Below are positions 24,691 to 31,603 of a stretch of DNA of 33,474 nt, piece by piece; the first letter of the stretch is position 1, and each line of letters begins with the position of its first letter. Position numbers and translations under genes: made by a program. This DNA comes from Bacillota bacterium (GTDB taxonomy: Bacteria; Bacillota; Clostridia; Lachnospirales; Lachnospiraceae). The stretch spans positions 1 to 33,474 of the forward strand of contig JAEYPA010000034.1 in the NCBI GenBank assembly GCA_023411225.1, in the 5' to 3' direction. The notes below the pieces were generated by a model. That model had not been told where the DNA came from. It did no database searches and was given only the letters and a program-made list of their open reading frames with translations.

Positions 24691-25389
24691 ATGAAGAGAA
24701 TTGGAATTATAGGAGCTATGGAGATAGAAGTGCAGCGCTTGAAGAAGGAGATTCAGGTGAACAGAGTGGTGGAGAAGGCTTCTATGGAATTTAATCAGGG
24801 AACCTATCAGGGAAAAGAGATAGTTGTCGTAAGAAGTGGAATTGGAAAAGTAAATGCAGCAATGTGTGCCCAAATTCTAGTAGATGAGTTCCAAGTTGAA
24901 CTGATTATTAATACCGGAATTGCCGGCGGAATTGCAGATGGAATAGAGATTGGAGATATCGTAATATCTGAGGATGCCCTTCAGCATGATATGGATGCAA
25001 CAGGCTTTGGCTATGAAGTAGGTGTAATTCCACAGATGGAGACTTCTGTGTTTGCAGCAGATCCTAAGATTGTCCAACTGGCTGATCAAGTGTGTAAGAA
25101 GGAGAATCCAGATATTAATACCTATATTGGACGTATTGTGTCTGGTGATCAGTTTATTTCCAGCAGGGAGAAGAAAGAGTGGCTTGGAGACACCTTTAAA
25201 GGCTACTGTGCGGAAATGGAAGGTGCAGCCATTGCTCAAGCTGCTTATCTGAACCATGTTAAATTTGTGATTATTCGAGCTATTTCTGATAAAGCAGATA
25301 ACACTGCTTGTGAGGACTATCCACAATTCGAGCAAAAAGCGGCAGAACACGCAGTAAAACTAGTAAAAGGAATGATAGCTTTATTGTAA
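24691..25389 (+). CDS. mtnN: 5'-methylthioadenosine/S-adenosylhomocysteine nucleosidase
   Basis: Splits adenine from methylthioadenosine and S-adenosylhomocysteine, clearing the by-products of SAM use, and in many bacteria feeding the AI-2 route. Seen: IGIIGAMEIEV with catalytic Glu near 11-13, VVRSGIGKVNAAMCAQ, NTGIAGGI, SGDQFISS, CAEMEGAAIAQ with the ribose-contacting Glu, and IRAISDKAD with the catalytic Asp. A length of 232 is standard. TGGAGTG precedes the ATG. It has its own promoter and terminator. It is not in an operon with metK, although both belong to SAM metabolism and lie within 7 kb. Confidence 0.96.
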   Translation: MKRIGIIGAMEIEVQRLKKEIQVNRVVEKASMEFNQGTYQGKEIVVVRSGIGKVNAAMCAQILVDEFQVELIINTGIAGGIADGIEIGDIVISEDALQHDMDATGFGYEVGVIPQMETSVFAADPKIVQLADQVCKKENPDINTYIGRIVSGDQFISSREKKEWLGDTFKGYCAEMEGAAIAQAAYLNHVKFVIIRAISDKADNTACEDYPQFEQKAAEHAVKLVKGMIALL

Positions 25390-25411
25390 ATAAATCATCC
25401 AGTGGTAAATT

Positions 25412-25458
25412 AAAAGCGTCTATTCAACTCGATACTTCAGTTGAATAAACGCTTTTTT
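25412..25458 (+). terminator. Terminator after mtnN
   Basis: AAAAGCGT (25412-25419) with ACGCTTTT, and inside it ATTCAACT with AGTTGAAT (25439-25446), followed by TTAATTTT. Confidence 0.88.
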
Positions 25459-25523
25459 AATTTTCTTGAAGGAAATATCCCCTTAAGACAGTTTTTTGTC
25501 ATACAAAATGTAGGAGTAAAGTC

Positions 25524-25552
25524 TTTTCAAATGGGGACAGGTAGTATATAAT
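25524..25552 (+). promoter_or_regulatory. Promoter of the hypothetical membrane protein gene
   Basis: TTTTCA (25524-25529), 17-base spacer, TATAAT (25547-25552), 36 bases before the ATG at 25588. Confidence 0.6.
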
Positions 25553-25587
25553 ATGTTAAAAAATGGAAATTCTATGGGAGGTAGAGA

Positions 25588-26739
25588 ATGATACAGGATT
25601 GGTTTGATAAAAATATCTTTTTATACATTATTCTTGGGATATGCAGCATTGGTATTCTGATAAAGTTTATTCTGTCTATGAAGTATCGCTTGTTAATTCG
25701 AGCATCGAAAAGGATGGGCACATCCAAGAATCGGTTAATGAGGGTGCTTCGTCTCAAATTTGAAACCTGTTACAAACTAAATATAGGTGTTAATAATGTG
25801 GATACTTTTGTGGATAAGTATGTATACAGGTATCGCTTCTGTGGAATCTTGTTATACACATGGGAAACAATCAGTGGAGAAATTATTATACTATCTGTAT
25901 TAAGTGGCTCTATATTCAGTATCCTTGGTCTTTTAGAGAAGTGTGGAAGAAATGAGATTTTGTCCACTTTTATTGCAGGAGTTTTAGGAGCCTTAGTGTT
26001 GATAAGTTACGATCATTTTGTCAATCTAAATGTAAAACGAAAGGTTTTAAAGGTCAATATTAGAGACTATTTAGAGAATTTTTTGAAATCAAGATTGGAA
26101 AATGGGGAATTTAGTTCAGAATTGTTGGAGCAGTATCGCAAGGAATATATGGAGCTTCCCGGACAGAAGAGAAAGAAAAAGGACAAACGGAAGGAAAATG
26201 CAAAACCTCTTCCTGGAATGGTGGCTCAGATTGAGAGCGCAGCCACAGCAACAGAGTTGATTCCAGCAAAAGCGAAGATAGCAGAAGTAAAATGTGAGCA
26301 TGCAGAGGATGAGTTTGACGATGCAAAACTTTTTATTAATTCTGAGGAAGTAAAAGAGGAAACAGTGCAAATGGAAGAAGAGGATAAGAAGTCGGCAAAG
26401 AAAGAGAAATCGAAGAAGAAGTTAAAACCGGAGCAGGAAGCGGAGCTTCGCCGTGAGGCTAAAAAGAATGAGTTAAAGAAGATGATTCAGGAGGATAAAG
26501 AGAATCGTCATAACATGATGCCTGAGCTGTTTTCACTAGAGCCAGAGCAGGAGGCTGTGAAGGAGCAGAAAGACCAGAGTAAAGAGGTGCCAAAAAAGGT
26601 TCAGAGTGAAGAAGAAAGGGAGCTAAGTCCATTTGCAAGGCCATCAGACAGTAAATTAAAGGAGAGTAGGAAACAGAAAGCTATTTCTACTGAGGAAGCT
26701 CAGATTATAGAGGATATTCTAAGAGAGTATCTGGCATAA
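25588..26739 (+). CDS. Hypothetical membrane protein with long charged cytoplasmic tail
   Basis: No family recognised. One hydrophobic helix lies at about 9-31 (IFLYIILGICSIGILIKFIL), a basic region at 32-60, and two more hydrophobic segments at about 96-112 and 126-145. From about residue 150 to 383 the protein is hydrophilic and strongly charged, with Lys/Glu blocks (KKSAKKEKSKKKLKPEQEAE) and a final ordered-looking helix STEEAQIIEDILREYL. No enzymatic motif. GGGAGG precedes the ATG. The charged tail may be cytoplasmic and interact with other proteins or nucleic acid; this is inference from composition. Monocistronic by its surroundings. Confidence 0.8.
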   Translation: MIQDWFDKNIFLYIILGICSIGILIKFILSMKYRLLIRASKRMGTSKNRLMRVLRLKFETCYKLNIGVNNVDTFVDKYVYRYRFCGILLYTWETISGEIIILSVLSGSIFSILGLLEKCGRNEILSTFIAGVLGALVLISYDHFVNLNVKRKVLKVNIRDYLENFLKSRLENGEFSSELLEQYRKEYMELPGQKRKKKDKRKENAKPLPGMVAQIESAATATELIPAKAKIAEVKCEHAEDEFDDAKLFINSEEVKEETVQMEEEDKKSAKKEKSKKKLKPEQEAELRREAKKNELKKMIQEDKENRHNMMPELFSLEPEQEAVKEQKDQSKEVPKKVQSEEERELSPFARPSDSKLKESRKQKAISTEEAQIIEDILREYLA

Positions 26740-26769
26740 TATGTTGTAATATAGAAACTAATTTTATTA

Positions 26770-26798
26770 TTGCTAATACCTGGTCGATTTGATAGAAT
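26770..26798 (+). promoter_or_regulatory. Candidate pgi promoter
   Basis: TTGCTA (26770-26775), 17-base spacer, TAGAAT (26793-26798). Reasonable but not strong; about 78 bases of leader would precede the ATG. Confidence 0.4.
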
Positions 26799-26876
26799 AT
26801 ACTGTAAAAGCATAATAATACCAGTACTATTTTAATAAACATTATATAGTGAGTGGACCAAAGGAGTGCAAAGAAA

Positions 26877-28226
26877 ATGGCAAAAGATGTATCATTTATC
26901 TATTCTACAGCGAGTGACTTCATAGCTGATGAAGAACTTGCTATGATCAAAGAAAGCACATTAAGTGCGAAGAAGATGCTTTTAGACAAGACAGGTGCAG
27001 GTAATGATTTTCTAGGTTGGATTGACCTTCCTGTAGATTATGACAAAGATGAGTTTTTAAGAATTCAGAAAGCAGCAGCAAGAATTCAGAAAGATTCCGA
27101 GGTTTTAATTGTAATTGGAATTGGTGGTTCTTACCTGGGTGCACGTGCAGCAATTGAGTTTTTAAGACATAGTTTTTATAATAGTGTATCTAAGGAGATT
27201 CGTAAGACACCTGAGATTTACTTTGTAGGTAACAACATCAGTAGTACTTATATTACACATTTGATGGAAGTAGTAGGAGACAGAGATTTCTCTGTAAACG
27301 TAATTAGTAAATCTGGTACCACTACTGAACCAGCAATTGCTTTCCGTCTCTTTAAGAAGAAGTTAGAAGAGAAATATGGAAAGGCTGAAGCAGCTAAGAG
27401 AATTTATGCTACCACTGATAAGGCTAAGGGAGCTCTAAAGAATCTTGCTGATGAGGAAGGCTATGAGACTTTTGTTGTTCCTGATGATGTAGGAGGAAGA
27501 TTCTCAGTATTAACAGCAGTTGGCTTACTTCCAATTGCCGCAAGTGGTGCAGATATCACTAAGTTAATGGAAGGTGCAGCTGCTATGAGAAGCCGTTGTC
27601 TTGACGATGATTATGAGAATAACGATGCGTTATTATATGCGGCAGTTCGTAATATTCTTCTTAGAAAGAATAAGAACATTGAGATTCTATGTAATTATGA
27701 ACCAGCTCTTCACTATGTGGGAGAATGGTGGAAACAATTATATGGTGAAAGCGAAGGCAAGGATAAGAAGGGTATCTTCCCTGCAGCAGTAGATTTCACA
27801 ACAGATCTTCACTCTATGGGACAATTTATCCAGGATGGTCAGAGAACCATGTTTGAAACAGTAATTGAGTTGGAGACACCACAGTGTCAATTGATGATTG
27901 AGGAAGAGCCAGTAGATTTAGATGGATTAAACTATCTTGCTGGTAAGACTGTTGACTTTGTTAACAAGAGTGCAATGCAAGGAACCAGACTTGCTCACAG
28001 TGATGGAGACGTTCCTAACCTGTTAGTAAAGCTGCCTGCACAGGATGAATACTCCTTAGGTCAGTTGTTCTATTTCTTCGAGTTTGCAGTTGGTATCAGT
28101 GGCTACCTATTAGGTGTTAACCCATTCAATCAACCAGGTGTAGAAAGCTATAAGAAGAATATGTTTGCTTTACTTGGCAAACCGGGCTTTGAAAAAGAAA
28201 GAGAAGAATTATTAAAGAGGCTATAA
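26877..28226 (+). CDS. pgi: Glucose-6-phosphate isomerase
   Basis: Interconverts glucose-6-phosphate and fructose-6-phosphate in glycolysis. Seen: VIGIGGSYLGARAAIEFL, the first signature-like segment VNVISKSGTTTEPAIAFRLF, catalytic VGGRFSVLTAVGLLPIA, and GVESYKKNMFALLG near the C-terminus. A length of 449 matches the short Firmicute form. The ATG at 26877 is chosen because AAGGAG (26861-26866) lies 10 bases upstream and the protein then begins AKDVSFIYS; an in-frame GTG at 26853 lies before that site. Single gene, with a terminator at 28363-28393. Confidence 0.96.
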   Translation: MAKDVSFIYSTASDFIADEELAMIKESTLSAKKMLLDKTGAGNDFLGWIDLPVDYDKDEFLRIQKAAARIQKDSEVLIVIGIGGSYLGARAAIEFLRHSFYNSVSKEIRKTPEIYFVGNNISSTYITHLMEVVGDRDFSVNVISKSGTTTEPAIAFRLFKKKLEEKYGKAEAAKRIYATTDKAKGALKNLADEEGYETFVVPDDVGGRFSVLTAVGLLPIAASGADITKLMEGAAAMRSRCLDDDYENNDALLYAAVRNILLRKNKNIEILCNYEPALHYVGEWWKQLYGESEGKDKKGIFPAAVDFTTDLHSMGQFIQDGQRTMFETVIELETPQCQLMIEEEPVDLDGLNYLAGKTVDFVNKSAMQGTRLAHSDGDVPNLLVKLPAQDEYSLGQLFYFFEFAVGISGYLLGVNPFNQPGVESYKKNMFALLGKPGFEKEREELLKRL

Positions 28227-28301
28227 TTGGATAAGGATTTCTAAATGGTAGAAGTCAATTTAGTACCTTGAACATGTAGAGGCTGAGATTAATATAATTA
28301 G

Positions 28302-28328
28302 GGGCTGTCGCGCATTGAGCCACTCCCC
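28302..28328. repeat. Imperfect GGGG...CCCC inverted stretch after pgi
   Basis: GGGGCTGTCGCGCATTGAG is followed by CCACTCCCC. It is locally GC-rich in an AT-rich gap. GGGGCTGTCGC resembles the terminal repeats left by some insertion sequences, but no partner repeat or transposase is seen, so the nature is open. Confidence 0.25.
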
Positions 28329-28362
28329 GTCAAGTAGATAATTGAAAAAATTAAAATTTTTC

Positions 28363-28393
28363 ATCCAGTAGGATAAACCTACTGGATTTTTTT
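28363..28393 (+). terminator. Terminator after pgi
   Basis: ATCCAGTAGG (28363-28372) pairs with CCTACTGGAT (28378-28387), loop ATAAA, then a run of seven T. Strong. It is about 135 bases beyond the pgi stop. Confidence 0.88.
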
Positions 28394-28500
28394 ATTTGAT
28401 GGGAACGTTCGGAGGACTTCCCTATCAAATAAAAAGACTTCCTAAAGAACAGGAAGTCAAGGATTGCACTGAGTTGGAGAAGAAGTTGTCAGTTGCAATG
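28383..28500 (+). repeat. Dispersed repeat, copy B
   Basis: The core 28434-28481 matches 4891-4937 (copy A) at about 42 of 48 positions, and weaker similarity reaches back to the poly-T of the terminator. It contains the hairpin GACTTCCT-AAAGAAC-AGGAAGTC. A frame of 78 codons (28396-28632) runs through it, including LPKEQEVKDCTELEKKL, but no ribosome binding site precedes it and its second half looks non-coding. The repeat lies at the junction between core genes and the peptide cluster. Confidence 0.6.
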
Positions 28501-28556
28501 GATATAATCACATCTTGGCATACAACCAGAATACTATTAAAATTCATGTTTATATT

Positions 28557-28595
28557 ACCATTCACTCCGAAAAAACGACATTTCGCACCGTTCAT
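28557..28595 (+). promoter_or_regulatory. Candidate LytTR-type regulator binding site
   Basis: ACCATTCAC (28557-28565) and ACATTTCGC (28578-28586) are separated by 12 bases, and ACCGTTCAT (28587-28595) follows. The 21-base periodicity and ACC(A/G)TTCA-like repeats resemble sites of AgrA/ComE/BlpR-type LytTR regulators that control peptide (bacteriocin) operons. A -10-like TATTAT is at 28611-28616. No LytTR gene is visible in the window. Assigned by pattern only. Confidence 0.4.
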
Positions 28596-28777
28596 ATTAT
28601 TTTGTCCTCATATTATGATAGTATATCCTTAAATTTATTATCGAGAGGAAATATAACAATAGCAAAATATAGAATAATATAATGCAATATACAAATAAAA
28701 TACAAACAAATCACTGAATTATGGCGATGTATGTAAAAATAAGGATTAAGAATAATTACTATAAAATGAGGTGGCCT

Positions 28778-30670
28778 ATGATAAACTGCGATGGAAGAAA
28801 ACATTACAAAGAAATAACTCCTGATAGTACAGTTAAAAGACTACAATCCATTTTAGCTGAATTGGGAATCGAGGTACAAGAAAACTGGATGCCAAAAAGT
28901 TCGGTTGGAACATATTCACTGCGTGTTTGTGTAAAAGGGGCGCAGTTTGGCACCAATGGAAAAGGTGTTAGTGAAAGTCTAGCCCGTGCCAGTGCTTATG
29001 CGGAATTCTTCGAACGATTTCAGAATGATATCATTGATTTGTCATGCATTTTGGGAGCGTCGGACAGCACATATGAATTTAGGCACTCTTTGGATGCTAG
29101 AATTGTGTCTGCCAAGGAAGTAGCTTCTTTACAGAGCCAATTTATGGATCTATTTTATAAAGAGATGGGATTAGAGAACGCCTCTATAACTGAAAAGATA
29201 ATGTTTTTGAATTCAAATGAGAGGTCTGAATATCATTTCCATAATGAGACCTCTGGTTATGAACTAAAGCCTTACTATAATGTGACAAAAAATAAAATTG
29301 AAGAACTGCCATATAGCATATATACCAGCTACTATGGTTCTAATGGCATGTGTGCAGGTAACTCTCCTGAAGAGGCTATGTGTCAGGGATTATCTGAGAT
29401 TCTGGAACGATATGTACAGACAAAGATGATGCAGGAGCATTTAAGCTTTCCTGACGTTCCGGAAAGTGTTATGAAGCGTTTTCCTCATGTTTATACCATG
29501 TATCAAAAGGCAACTGCTATCGAGGGCTACTCTGTAAAAATGAAGGATTGTTCCATGAACGGCAGATATCCGGTTGCAGCTCTAGTAGTATGCGAAAAAA
29601 ACACTGGAAAGTGGGGCGTTAAATTTGGGGCGCACCCAGACTTTGGTATCGCTATGGAACGTACTATAACGGAAACCACGCAAGGTGTTGACATTCAAAA
29701 ATATGCATCCAATAGTATATTTAATTTCCATAATAATAAAGTGGATGACATGATTAATATTTATAATAGTTTTAAAGCAGGCATAGCACGTTATCCGTAC
29801 CAATTGCTCTCTAACAAATCTGATTTTGAACCATGGGACCCTGAGGATATTTCTTATATGTCGAATAAAGAGATTCTTCATCATATGATACAGGGAATTG
29901 AAAAGGCAGGGTTTGAAATTCTAGTAAGAGATGTATCCTATACAGGATTTCCGTCTTATCACATTATTGTGCCGGGAATGTCCGAAATCTGTCATTTTGA
30001 TAGCTTACGACTTAGAGCTTGTAATACACGAGCATATCTCATTAAGTATTTAAATGATCCTGAAAAAATAGATAAAAAAATAGCAAAATATCTCAGTGGT
30101 GTCCTGGAGTTCTTCTCTGATTCTCAGATTGAAACCGGTTTGCGATTTCTGTTTTCCTATGCAAGAAATGCAAAGGAGCTTCCAGCTGAGAATATTGGCC
30201 TTGGCTGGTTGTACCTGGATGCCATGTGCTATGTCTATCTTGAGAATTACAATGCGGCAGAGCATTGCATGATGAAGCTGATACAGCAGGCAGAGATTAT
30301 TAAGAGCTTTCCGGAATTTAATGGACAAGACCTGCAAAAAGATGTGGATTTCTTCTATGGCGTTATGTATTATTGTCAAGCTATGTCTGAAATGCAGGAT
30401 CATAGGGCTGTTATGGACTACATCTCTATTATTTGTAGCAAAGAGATAGAGGATCGGATTGAGGATATATTTGCAGATGTAAAACAAGTCTTTGTTAAGC
30501 AGTATCCGAAACACGATATTCACGATGAAAATCATAGGTATGGACAGGTGAACTGCTGTGATTATCCATTAGTATTAAAGTGTCGGCAAGTTCTTAAAGG
30601 CTTACAAGTAAAAAATCCTATTAAACAGGATCATTTACAGAGTTTCTTTAATGAAATACGCAGGTATTAA
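28778..30670 (+). CDS. YcaO family protein, Escherichia coli YcaO-like subtype
   Basis: YcaO enzymes use ATP to activate peptide backbone amides, making azolines, thioamides or amidines. Seen in 630 residues: GTNGKG at 58-63, AEFFERF at 75-81, NGMCAGN at 189-195, QGLSEILERYV at 203-213, FGAHPDFGIAMERT at 283-296 and IIVPGMSEI at 396-404. The Glu/Arg residues of the ATP/Mg site are present. These blocks recall E. coli YcaO (which works on ribosomal protein S12 with RimO) more than the azole-forming SagD type. The PxPxP C-terminus of azoline synthetases is absent; a helical TPR-like C-terminal region takes its place. The ATG at 28778 is chosen for GAGGTGG just upstream and because it opens at the usual N-terminal YKEITPDSTVKR region. 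First gene of the peptide operon. No partner ThiF/E1-like or TfuA protein is visible. Confidence 0.9.
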   Translation: MINCDGRKHYKEITPDSTVKRLQSILAELGIEVQENWMPKSSVGTYSLRVCVKGAQFGTNGKGVSESLARASAYAEFFERFQNDIIDLSCILGASDSTYEFRHSLDARIVSAKEVASLQSQFMDLFYKEMGLENASITEKIMFLNSNERSEYHFHNETSGYELKPYYNVTKNKIEELPYSIYTSYYGSNGMCAGNSPEEAMCQGLSEILERYVQTKMMQEHLSFPDVPESVMKRFPHVYTMYQKATAIEGYSVKMKDCSMNGRYPVAALVVCEKNTGKWGVKFGAHPDFGIAMERTITETTQGVDIQKYASNSIFNFHNNKVDDMINIYNSFKAGIARYPYQLLSNKSDFEPWDPEDISYMSNKEILHHMIQGIEKAGFEILVRDVSYTGFPSYHIIVPGMSEICHFDSLRLRACNTRAYLIKYLNDPEKIDKKIAKYLSGVLEFFSDSQIETGLRFLFSYARNAKELPAENIGLGWLYLDAMCYVYLENYNAAEHCMMKLIQQAEIIKSFPEFNGQDLQKDVDFFYGVMYYCQAMSEMQDHRAVMDYISIICSKEIEDRIEDIFADVKQVFVKQYPKHDIHDENHRYGQVNCCDYPLVLKCRQVLKGLQVKNPIKQDHLQSFFNEIRRY

Positions 30671-30803
30671 ATATGGATACATTCGCTTACCATATAAGGA
30701 GAATGGGGTAAACGGATTTGTAAATGCATTATTCATGTATCAATTACATAATAAGACGAATTACATGTGCAAGAAAAATTATAAGAAAGGAGGGGTAATA
30801 TGA
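30651..30803 (+). CDS. Possible small protein between ycaO and the first precursor
   Basis: A 50-codon frame beginning MKYAGIKYGYIRLPYKENGV starts inside the last 20 bases of the YcaO gene and ends with TGA in an ATGA overlap with the next start, the usual sign of translational coupling. It fills the whole gap. Against it: no clear Shine-Dalgarno, and its end coincides with the AAAGGAGGGG site of the next gene, which forces Lys-Lys-Gly-Gly. It could be chance in AT-rich DNA. Confidence 0.25.
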   Translation: MKYAGIKYGYIRLPYKENGVNGFVNALFMYQLHNKTNYMCKKNYKKGGVI

Positions 30804-31135
30804 AAACACCAAAGGGTGATATCAATGATAAGATTCTAGAGTTAGTGAAGGATGAAGTGGTATTAGAAGAGATGTCCAAAGCGGGATCTCCTGAAGAATG
30901 CTATAACATTGTAAAGGACAGACTTAATATTAGCTTTGAAGAATTCAAAGCATCTATGGAAGTTGCGCAAAACTATCTCAATGAATCCCAAGCCGGATTA
31001 CTAAATGAGAATGACTTAGAGCAGGTAGCCGGAGGTAAGTCAGATAATGTTAAGCTTGGCTTTGATGTATTTTTTGGCACTGTAAGTTCGGGTACTGCGG
31101 TAATATCTGCAGTTGTTGCAGCAGCAGTAGGTTGA
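30800..31135 (+). CDS. Nif11-like leader RiPP/bacteriocin precursor peptide 1
   Basis: A 111-residue precursor. Residues 1-79 form a Nif11-like leader: an acidic helical region, SPEECYNIVKDRLNISFEEF, and the terminal NDLEQVAGG with the double glycine at 78-79 where C39-type peptidases cut. The core is residues 80-111, 32 residues, starting KSDNVKLGFDVFFG and ending VVAAAVG. It is hydrophobic, Gly/Ala/Val-rich and has no cysteine, with six Ser/Thr. AAAGGAGGGG gives a very strong ribosome binding site. It is closely followed by a paralogue with about 71% leader identity. The family is certain; the modification is not. Confidence 0.88.
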   Translation: MKTPKGDINDKILELVKDEVVLEEMSKAGSPEECYNIVKDRLNISFEEFKASMEVAQNYLNESQAGLLNENDLEQVAGGKSDNVKLGFDVFFGTVSSGTAVISAVVAAAVG

Positions 31136-31166
31136 TTAGAAACACTATTTTGAAAGGAGATATACT

Positions 31167-31496
31167 ATGAATACACCAAAAGGCGAAATAAATGATAAGA
31201 TTTTGGCATTAGTAAATGATGAGGCAGTATTAGCACAAATGGCAGAGGCTAAGAGTCCGGAAGAATGTTATGACATTGTAAAAGATAAGATAGATATAGG
31301 CTTTGAGGAATTCAAAGAGTCCATGGAAATTGCCATGAATTATGTAAATGAATCCCAGAGTGGTCTTCTTAGCGACGATGATTTAGAGCAGGTTGCTGGA
31401 GGAAAAGATGCTGGTGGAGTTTTGGACACTATTTTTGGTGGAATTGGCACAATAGCAGGTGTTGCATCCGCTATTGTTGCAGCAGCAGTTGGTTGA
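31167..31496 (+). CDS. Nif11-like leader RiPP/bacteriocin precursor peptide 2
   Basis: A 109-residue paralogue of the preceding precursor. The leader runs through 1-79, with DDLEQVAGG ending in Gly-Gly at 78-79. The 30-residue core begins KDAGGVLDTIFGGIGTIAG and ends AIVAAAVG. No cysteine, only three Ser/Thr. It contains a GxxxG (GTIAG), the helix-packing motif seen in two-peptide bacteriocins. The leader differs from peptide 1 at about 23 of 79 positions, while the two cores share mainly the terminus VAAAVG. GAAAGGAG precedes the ATG. The two may act as a pair. Confidence 0.88.
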   Translation: MNTPKGEINDKILALVNDEAVLAQMAEAKSPEECYDIVKDKIDIGFEEFKESMEIAMNYVNESQSGLLSDDDLEQVAGGKDAGGVLDTIFGGIGTIAGVASAIVAAAVG

Positions 31497-31537
31497 TTTA
31501 GTTCCTTCAAAGATTTTATAAAAATAGTAGTATAAAG

Positions 31538-31571
31538 AAGTGTCGGGGAGGAGCTTCCGTTCCCGACACTT
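31538..31571 (+). other. Strong hairpin between precursor genes and ligase gene
   Basis: AAGTGTCGGG (31538-31547) pairs with CCCGACACTT (31562-31571), and inside it GGA/TCC with loop GCT. No T-tract follows (GTGCTATTAAAG). It may act as a partial terminator or 3'-end stabiliser that raises precursor mRNA over enzyme mRNA. Confidence 0.7.
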
Positions 31572-31603
31572 GTGCTATTAAAGTATGTTTTCAGGGTGAG
31601 AAT

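Noticed and set aside
28302..28328. Insertion-sequence terminal repeat suggested by GGGGCTGTCGC
   Set aside because: No matching opposite end, target duplication or transposase seen; listed only as an imperfect inverted stretch.
28396..28632. 78-codon frame after the pgi terminator
   Set aside because: Starts directly behind the terminator T-tract without a ribosome binding site, and the second half overlaps the LytTR-like repeats. Kept only as part of repeat copy B.
30674..30700. Second LytTR-like site (ACATTCGCTTACCATATAAGG) before precursor 1
   Set aside because: Resembles the upstream boxes only loosely and lacks the 21-base spacing; also lies inside a possible small coding frame.
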